Source: an uncultured Clostridia bacterium
GTDB taxonomy: Bacteria > Bacillota > Clostridia > Christensenellales > CAG-314
Length of the DNA stretch: 52,708 bases
Direction: 5' to 3'
Assembly (NCBI GenBank): GCA_947630425.1
Contig: CANRHN010000007.1
Location: forward strand, 1 to 52,708
Positions 47,271-52,708 of this stretch are shown one piece after another; the first letter of the stretch is position 1, and every line of letters begins with the position of its first letter. The position numbers and the translations under genes were made by a program. Below the pieces are notes generated by a model, which was given only the letters and a program-made list of their open reading frames with translations, had not been told where the DNA came from and did not search any database.

Positions 47271-47998
47271 TTGCTCTCCCCGTCGGAGGTTATCGTGAGG
47301 AACAAGCTCTCCAAAGAAACCTTGTCGTTGTTGCGAATGTTTTCCAACGTGTCTACGGCGACAAGTTTGCCGTGGTTGATAATGCCTATACGGTCGCACA
47401 CCTTTTCCACCACGTCGATGACGTGAGAACTGAAAAACACGGTGTTTCCCTGATCCGCCTGCTTGCGCATCAATTGCTTGAGCTGAAACGCCGACTGCGG
47501 ATCCAATCCCGTCAGAGGCTCGTCCAACACCCACACTTTCGGCTCGTGTACCAGAGCGGCAACAATGGAAAGTTTTTGCTTCATGCCGTGGGAGTAGGAG
47601 CTGATCATGTCGGGAAGCGCGTCCGTCAAACCGAACAATGCGGCATACTCTTCCACGCGCGAACGAAGTTCCGCAGGCGGCACGCCGTACATCGTCCCGA
47701 TAAAGTTCAGATACTCCGTACCCTTGAGCGTTTCGTAAATTTCGTGATTGTCCGGCACAAAGCCCACCAACGATTTTGCCGCGACGGGGTTGTCGGCAAT
47801 GTTGATGCCGTTTAGCTCTATCGTGCCGCTGTCGGGGGTCAAAATGCCCGTTATCATCTTTATGGTTGTGGATTTTCCCGCGCCGTTAGGTCCTAAAAAG
47901 CCGAAAATCTCTCCTTTGTTTATTTCCAGCGTGAGGTCGTCCACCGCTTTGGTCATCGATTTGGCGTAGGTTTTGGAAACGTTGTAAAGCTTGATCAT
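47267..47998 (-). CDS. ABC transporter ATP-binding protein
   Basis: 'GFLGPNGAGKSTTIKMITG', 'SYSHGMKQKLSIVAALVHEPKVWVLDEPLTGLDP'. Confidence 0.96.
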   Translation of the reverse strand: MIKLYNVSKTYAKSMTKAVDDLTLEINKGEIFGFLGPNGAGKSTTIKMITGILTPDSGTIELNGINIADNPVAAKSLVGFVPDNHEIYETLKGTEYLNFIGTMYGVPPAELRSRVEEYAALFGLTDALPDMISSYSHGMKQKLSIVAALVHEPKVWVLDEPLTGLDPQSAFQLKQLMRKQADQGNTVFFSSHVIDVVEKVCDRIGIINHGKLVAVDTLENIRNNDKVSLESLFLTITSDGESK

Positions 47999-48172
47999 AG
48001 CCGCCTCTTGAATGTACAGTAAGTATATTATAATATAACGAAAGATTTTCGACCACTGTTTTACTTAAATTTTTGTAAAAGATATTTCAACGCGGCAATG
48101 GGCAAAGCAAAACGCGCGTTTGAACGCAACGCCGCAAAAAAAATGTAAAATTTCGGTTCTGTAAGAATGGCG

Positions 48173-49384
48173 TCAAAGCGTTACGCCGTTGAACTTGAGC
48201 AGTTCGCGTGCGGATTCCACGCTGTCTACGCCCGTTTTGTTTTTGACGGGGGCAAATTCGCGTTCGCGCGCCACTTCGAAGGGCAAGCAGGTTTCCATCA
48301 AACGTACCATGTCTACGACAAGCGTTTCGAATTTGTAGGCGTTTTCCGTTTGCGGCTTAAATAGACTTCCGTCGGGCTGCAAAACGGGCACTTTCTTTTT
48401 TACCACGTGCAGGGGTATACGCTTGCCCGCGGTTTGCTGCAGCTTGTTGACATTGAACAAGTAGTTGAGTATAACTCCGAAAGAGTAGGCGAGATTGCCG
48501 TCGTCGTCCCTTTGATTTGCCATTTCCTCCGTCATCTCGTAGTACTCGATTACGGAAGCGACGCCGTCCTCAAGGCAAAGCACTCCAACCTTTTCGTAAG
48601 GGTCGCACTTGCGCACCACCTTTGCACCGCAATTTGCGCCGCTTTGTAACGTTGCGCCCACAAACACAGGGTCGGCAATGCGCTGAAGCACGTTGTCAAC
48701 CGAAAACACGTTGAGCCACTCTACCGACGGAAAGTCAGACAAAACGTTTGCCTTTACAAGCGAAGCGTACCAACCGCCGTTGCCGTTGGGAGAAAAGGCA
48801 AGCCTGCTTTTGCTTTCCAACATCAATTTTCCGTCCAAGTCCACCACGGGAGTTATGTCCTGCACAAAAAAACGAATGTACTCCTTGGGGTAGCCGAAAT
48901 AGTTGTGCTGTGCCAAAAATTTTTGCGTGTCGTCGTTGTTGACGACGCTGGTCATCACAAACAGCGGAACGTAACATTTGCATTGGCTGCAAACCTCGGA
49001 CAAATTGTTCAGCAAACGCTCAAAAATGAATATGGGGTGGGAAATTCCCACGTCGTAAGCCCCTTTGGGAGCGTCAAAACCAAGCCGCGTGCCCTGTCCG
49101 CCGGCAAGCAAAACCGCGCCCACCTTGCCCGACTTCAACGCCTGTTCGCCCACCTTGCGGTAGGTTGCGCCGTTGCGGCGAATTTGCTCCAGCGTAAGTC
49201 CCGAAATGGGTTGTACTCTGCCCCTTCCGCTCAAATCCTCGGGGTGCTTCCACTGCTCGACGACATTCCAATCCACTTGCTCTACTTGCTTGACAAAAGC
49301 GTCAAGTTCTTCGCCCTGCAAATTTTCCAAGTAGGGTAACAAATGTTGCTGATTGTGCTTTTTCAAAACATCTTTGACGTTCAT
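48173..49384 (-). CDS. UDPGP-family UTP--sugar-1-phosphate uridylyltransferase (UDP-N-acetylglucosamine pyrophosphorylase-like)
   Basis: 'GAVLLAGGQGTRLGFDAPKGAYDVG', 'PNGNGGWYASL', 'EWLNVFSVDNVLQRIADPVFVG'. Confidence 0.88.
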   Translation of the reverse strand: MNVKDVLKKHNQQHLLPYLENLQGEELDAFVKQVEQVDWNVVEQWKHPEDLSGRGRVQPISGLTLEQIRRNGATYRKVGEQALKSGKVGAVLLAGGQGTRLGFDAPKGAYDVGISHPIFIFERLLNNLSEVCSQCKCYVPLFVMTSVVNNDDTQKFLAQHNYFGYPKEYIRFFVQDITPVVDLDGKLMLESKSRLAFSPNGNGGWYASLVKANVLSDFPSVEWLNVFSVDNVLQRIADPVFVGATLQSGANCGAKVVRKCDPYEKVGVLCLEDGVASVIEYYEMTEEMANQRDDDGNLAYSFGVILNYLFNVNKLQQTAGKRIPLHVVKKKVPVLQPDGSLFKPQTENAYKFETLVVDMVRLMETCLPFEVAREREFAPVKNKTGVDSVESARELLKFNGVTL

Positions 49385-50397
49385 CAGCCGTTGTACCCCT
49401 TGGGATTTTTCTTTTGCCAATTCCACATCGACGCGCACATTTCCTCAATGCCGAGCTTCGCTTCCCAGCCAAGCTCTCGCTTTGCTTTGTCGCAGCAAGC
49501 GTAGTAAGCGGCAATGTCTCCCGCGCGGCGAGAGGTCACCTTGCACGGAAGCGTGCGACCGCATGCCTTTTCGAACGCGCGAATGACTTCCAACACGCTG
49601 TACCCCTTGCCCGTGCCGAGGTTGTAGGTGTACACACCGTGGCTTTGCAGCTTTTCTATCGCCGCAAGATGTCCTTTGGCAAGGTCGGTAACGTGAATGT
49701 AATCTCTCACGCCCGTACCGTCCTTTGTTTCGTAGTCGTCGCCGAATATGCTTACCTCCGACAATTGCCCGATTGCAACCTTGGCAATGAAGGGAACAAG
49801 ATTGTTGGGTATACCCGAAGGGTCTTCCCCTATCAAGCCGCTTTTGTGCGCGCCTATCGGGTTGAAGTACCGCAACAACGCTACCGTCCAACTGTTGTCG
49901 GAAGCGAACACGTCCTGCAAAATGCGTTCCTGAAAGTACTTGCTTGTGGCGTAAGGATTGGTTGTGTTGCCGACGGCGCACCGCTCGTCCAAAGGGAGTT
50001 GCTCGGGTTGCCCGTAGACCGTCGCGGAGGAGCTGAACACAATGCGTTTGCAGTTGTGAATTTTCATTGCCTCAAGCAGCTTTAGCGTTCCCCCGATATT
50101 GTTGTCGTAGTATTCGAGAGGTTTTGCCACCGACTCTCCCACCGCTTTAAGCCCCGCAAAATGAATGACCCAATCCACTTTATGTTCGGAAAACACCTTG
50201 TCGAGCAAACGGGCGTCCCGCACGTCTCCCTCGTAGAAAGTGACCGCTTTGCCCGTTATTTGCTCTATTCTGTTGAGGCATACGGGCGAAGAATTGACAA
50301 AGTTGTCAATTACCACCGCTTCGTGCCCTGCCTGTTGAAGCTCTACCACCGTGTGCGAGCCGATGTACCCGACTCCGCCTGTTACAAGTACTTTCAT
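49384..50397 (-). CDS. galE: UDP-glucose 4-epimerase
   Basis: 'MKVLVTGGVGYIGSHTVVELQQAGHEAVVIDNF', 'NPYATSKYFQE', 'NLVPFIAKVAIGQLSEVSIFGDDYETKDGTGVRDYIHV'. Confidence 0.96.
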   Translation of the reverse strand: MKVLVTGGVGYIGSHTVVELQQAGHEAVVIDNFVNSSPVCLNRIEQITGKAVTFYEGDVRDARLLDKVFSEHKVDWVIHFAGLKAVGESVAKPLEYYDNNIGGTLKLLEAMKIHNCKRIVFSSSATVYGQPEQLPLDERCAVGNTTNPYATSKYFQERILQDVFASDNSWTVALLRYFNPIGAHKSGLIGEDPSGIPNNLVPFIAKVAIGQLSEVSIFGDDYETKDGTGVRDYIHVTDLAKGHLAAIEKLQSHGVYTYNLGTGKGYSVLEVIRAFEKACGRTLPCKVTSRRAGDIAAYYACCDKAKRELGWEAKLGIEEMCASMWNWQKKNPKGYNG

Positions 50398-50526
50398 GTT
50401 TGTCGCCTTTTATAATTTACTTTTCTGTTGCCGAAAATGTCCCTTTTACAACAAAAAACGCAAGGGGCTTGAGAATTTGCTTTGTTACACAAAATTTTGA
50501 ACGTTTTGCCGCAAAAGGTTGCCTTG

Positions 50527-51882
50527 CTACTTGCCGTCCTTGTCGAACCACTTGTTGGGCACTTGCTGCTTGGAGTAGTCATTTTTGCCCTTGCTCTGAC
50601 GGCAACCCACGTCCTCGCCGTTGCCACTCGGCACAAAGAACACCTCGTTTTTTACCTCGTCGGGCAGATACTGTTGCTCCACCCAGCCGCCGTAGTTGTG
50701 CGGGTATTTGTAGGCAGGCGCGTCCGGCTCCTCGGTGCCGCGCGGATAGTTTTCGTCCATCAGATAGCGCGGAACGCGAGCTGTGGGATGATTTTTGGCG
50801 CAGTCCTCCGCGGCATAAAGCGTGTTTACCACGCTGTTGGACTTGGGACAATTGCAGATGTACAAAATGGCTTCCGTCAAAGGTATTCTTCCCTCGGGCA
50901 AGCCGATGTTCTGAAACGCGGTGAGCGCGCTCGTCGCCACCACCAACGCACGCGGATCGGCAAGACCGACGTCCTCGGCAGCGTGTATTACAATGCGCCG
51001 TGCAAGTAGCAAGGGGTCGGTGCCCGCTTCCAGCAACCGCTCGAACCAAAACATTGCGGCGTTGGCGTCGCTGCCCCGCATGCTTTTGATAAACGCGCTT
51101 ATCATGTCGTAGTACATGCCCGTATCGACGGAAAGCGCCTTTTTTTGCATGGAATGCGAAGCGACAAGCTTCGTCACGTGGGTAGAGCCGTCCGACTCGA
51201 CGTCGGTGGTCATCACAGCCAACTCCAAAGCGTTGTATGCGTTGCGCAAATCTCCCGAGGCGGTTTCGCAAATGTACTCCATGGCGTCATCGTCCAACAC
51301 GATTTTACGGCGGGAAAGCACCTTGTCGCGTTGGAGCGCGTCGCAAAGTCCGCGCTTGATATCTTCCTTGGTTAAAGGCAAAAATTCAAACACGCGGCAA
51401 CGGGAAACAATGGCGCGGGTCATGCTGACATAGGGGTTTTCCGTTGTAGAACCGATAAAGGTGATTACGCCCTTTTCTATCGCAGGCAACATGCAGTCGC
51501 TTTGCGCCTTGTTCCAACGGTGACACTCGTCCAACAGCAGGTAGGTTTTTTGACCGTAAGCATTGAAACGGCGCGTTGCTTCGTCGATTATTTTTTTCGC
51601 GTCGGCAACGCCGCTGCTGACGGCGTTCAGCTTTTCAAAATGACTGCCCGTTGTGTTGGCAATCACGTTGGCGAGGCTGGTTTTTCCCGTGCCCGGCGCA
51701 CCCCAAAAAATACAACTGCCCAGCTTGTCCGCCTTGATGGCGCGGCAAAGCAGCGAACCGTCGTATATGATGTGCGTCTGCCCGATAAACTCGCTCAGCA
51801 CCCTTGGACGCATACGCTCCGCAAGAGGAATGTTGCTCAATTTTTCTTCTTCGAAAATGGAATTTTGCTCATATTTAGCCAT
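50527..51882 (-). CDS. rarA: Replication-associated recombination protein RarA/MgsA (AAA+ ATPase)
   Basis: 'PLAERMRPRVLSEFIGQTHI', 'FWGAPGTGKTSLANVIA', 'LLDECHRWNKAQSDCMLPAIEKG', 'FIGSTTENPYVSM'. Confidence 0.95.
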   Translation of the reverse strand: MAKYEQNSIFEEEKLSNIPLAERMRPRVLSEFIGQTHIIYDGSLLCRAIKADKLGSCIFWGAPGTGKTSLANVIANTTGSHFEKLNAVSSGVADAKKIIDEATRRFNAYGQKTYLLLDECHRWNKAQSDCMLPAIEKGVITFIGSTTENPYVSMTRAIVSRCRVFEFLPLTKEDIKRGLCDALQRDKVLSRRKIVLDDDAMEYICETASGDLRNAYNALELAVMTTDVESDGSTHVTKLVASHSMQKKALSVDTGMYYDMISAFIKSMRGSDANAAMFWFERLLEAGTDPLLLARRIVIHAAEDVGLADPRALVVATSALTAFQNIGLPEGRIPLTEAILYICNCPKSNSVVNTLYAAEDCAKNHPTARVPRYLMDENYPRGTEEPDAPAYKYPHNYGGWVEQQYLPDEVKNEVFFVPSGNGEDVGCRQSKGKNDYSKQQVPNKWFDKDGK

Positions 51883-52008
51883 GTTAATATTGTAACAAAT
51901 TCGCGCCTTTTTCGCAATATAAAAAACAAAACTAATAAAAATATTATTGTGAGGCATAGCCGAAGCGAAACCGCGTATAAGGTGAGGTGAAATAAACTTC
52001 GTCCCTGC

Positions 52009-52160
52009 GTGTCGAAACTCATCCGGCACTTTCAGTGCCACCTTCTCTTGCGTCCTCAAGAGAAGGCCTTTAGGTTCAGTCTTAGATTACTACACACAAA
52101 ATAACAGCACCCAATCGAAAGGAAAATCTTATATGGTTAGACGAAATAAACTTCGTCCCT
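52009..52160. repeat. REP-like 152-bp repeat A, copy 1
   Basis: gtgtcgaaactcatccGGCACtttcaGTGCCaccttctcttgcgtcctcaagagaagg...gacgaaataaacttcgtccct; second copy at 52459. Confidence 0.9.
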
Positions 52161-52333
52161 ATCGGCGCGTTGCGCCACAATAAGGACCGCTCCCGCGGTA
52201 AAGCAGAAGCGGCGAGCGCGTGGCTGCTACCAACACCACACTGTGGTGATTGGCTTTACGCGCCACGCCCACTCTCTCGGGGAAGCTACTTTGAGTCGAA
52301 ACTCATCCACCGCTCGTCACAGCTTTCCCTCGA

Positions 52334-52410
52334 TAGCACCAACCTCGCGCAAGGCTCGGTCGGTTCCGCTATCGGTCAGCTGTTCCTCTCCCCAACAAGT
52401 TTCGTTATAC
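52334..52410. repeat. 77-bp repeat B, copy 1
   Basis: tagcaccaacctcgcgcaaggctcggtcggttccgctatcggtcagctgttcctctccccaacaagtttcgttatac; second copy at 52632. Confidence 0.9.
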
Positions 52411-52458
52411 TCAACTCGTTGGGGTCCCCTTTGCGTCATACTCTTACTTCGCTTCTTT

Positions 52459-52610
52459 GTGTCGAAACTCATCCGGTGCTTCCGCACCACCTTCTCTTGC
52501 GTCCTCAAGAGAAGGCTTTTAGGTTCAGTCGTTAGATTACTACACACAAAATAATAGCACCCCATCGAAAGGGAAATCTTATATAGTTAGACGAAATAAA
52601 CTTCGTCCCT
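52459..52610. repeat. REP-like 152-bp repeat A, copy 2
   Basis: Same length and layout as 52009-52160 with few substitutions. Confidence 0.9.
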
Positions 52611-52631
52611 GCGTCACAGCACGACCTTGGT

Positions 52632-52708
52632 TAGCACCAACCTCGCGCAAGGCTCGGTCGGTTCCGCTATCGGTCGGCTGTTCCTCTCCCCAACAAGTTT
52701 CGTTATAC
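52632..52708. repeat. 77-bp repeat B, copy 2 (reaches window edge)
   Basis: Nearly identical to 52334-52410. Confidence 0.9.

Noticed and set aside
52009-52708. CRISPR array at the right edge
   Set aside because: Repeat units are 152 and 77 bp, irregularly spaced, palindromic and interleaved; no ~30-bp direct repeats with unique spacers and no cas genes.

Overview
This 52.7 kb window is a chromosomal segment of a sporulating, Clostridia-like Firmicute. Most of it is conserved housekeeping and sporulation synteny: spoIIAA-spoIIAB-sigF; spoIVA, plsY, der, DUF512; ymxH-sigG; fhs; and the block yicC-gmk-rpoZ-coaBC-priA-def-fmt-rsmB-rlmN-rsgA-rpe-(spoVM)-rpmB-asp23-fakA. It also contains pcrA-ligA, tyrS, an ABC exporter, galE and rarA, plus one tRNA-Cys and one tRNA-Leu. 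I see no prophage, transposase gene, CRISPR array, restriction or toxin locus, and no clearly novel multigene system. The less ordinary content is: (i) a 30-aa SpoVM ORF that falls below the length cutoff of the supplied ORF track; (ii) an IlvD/Edd homologue lacking canonical catalytic motifs; (iii) several dispersed non-coding repeat families: a ~58-bp motif with three intergenic copies and a core match inside yigZ, a palindromic repeat shared by two distant gaps, a duplicated terminator-like element, and REP-like 152-bp repeats with compensatory stem changes; (iv) two dense inverted-repeat mosaics, between sigF and spoIVA and upstream of tRNA-Cys; (v) a modular lipoprotein and a rhodanese-TtcA fusion. 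Everything was read by eye without searches, so family calls rest on motif recognition and repeat coordinates may be off by a few bases.
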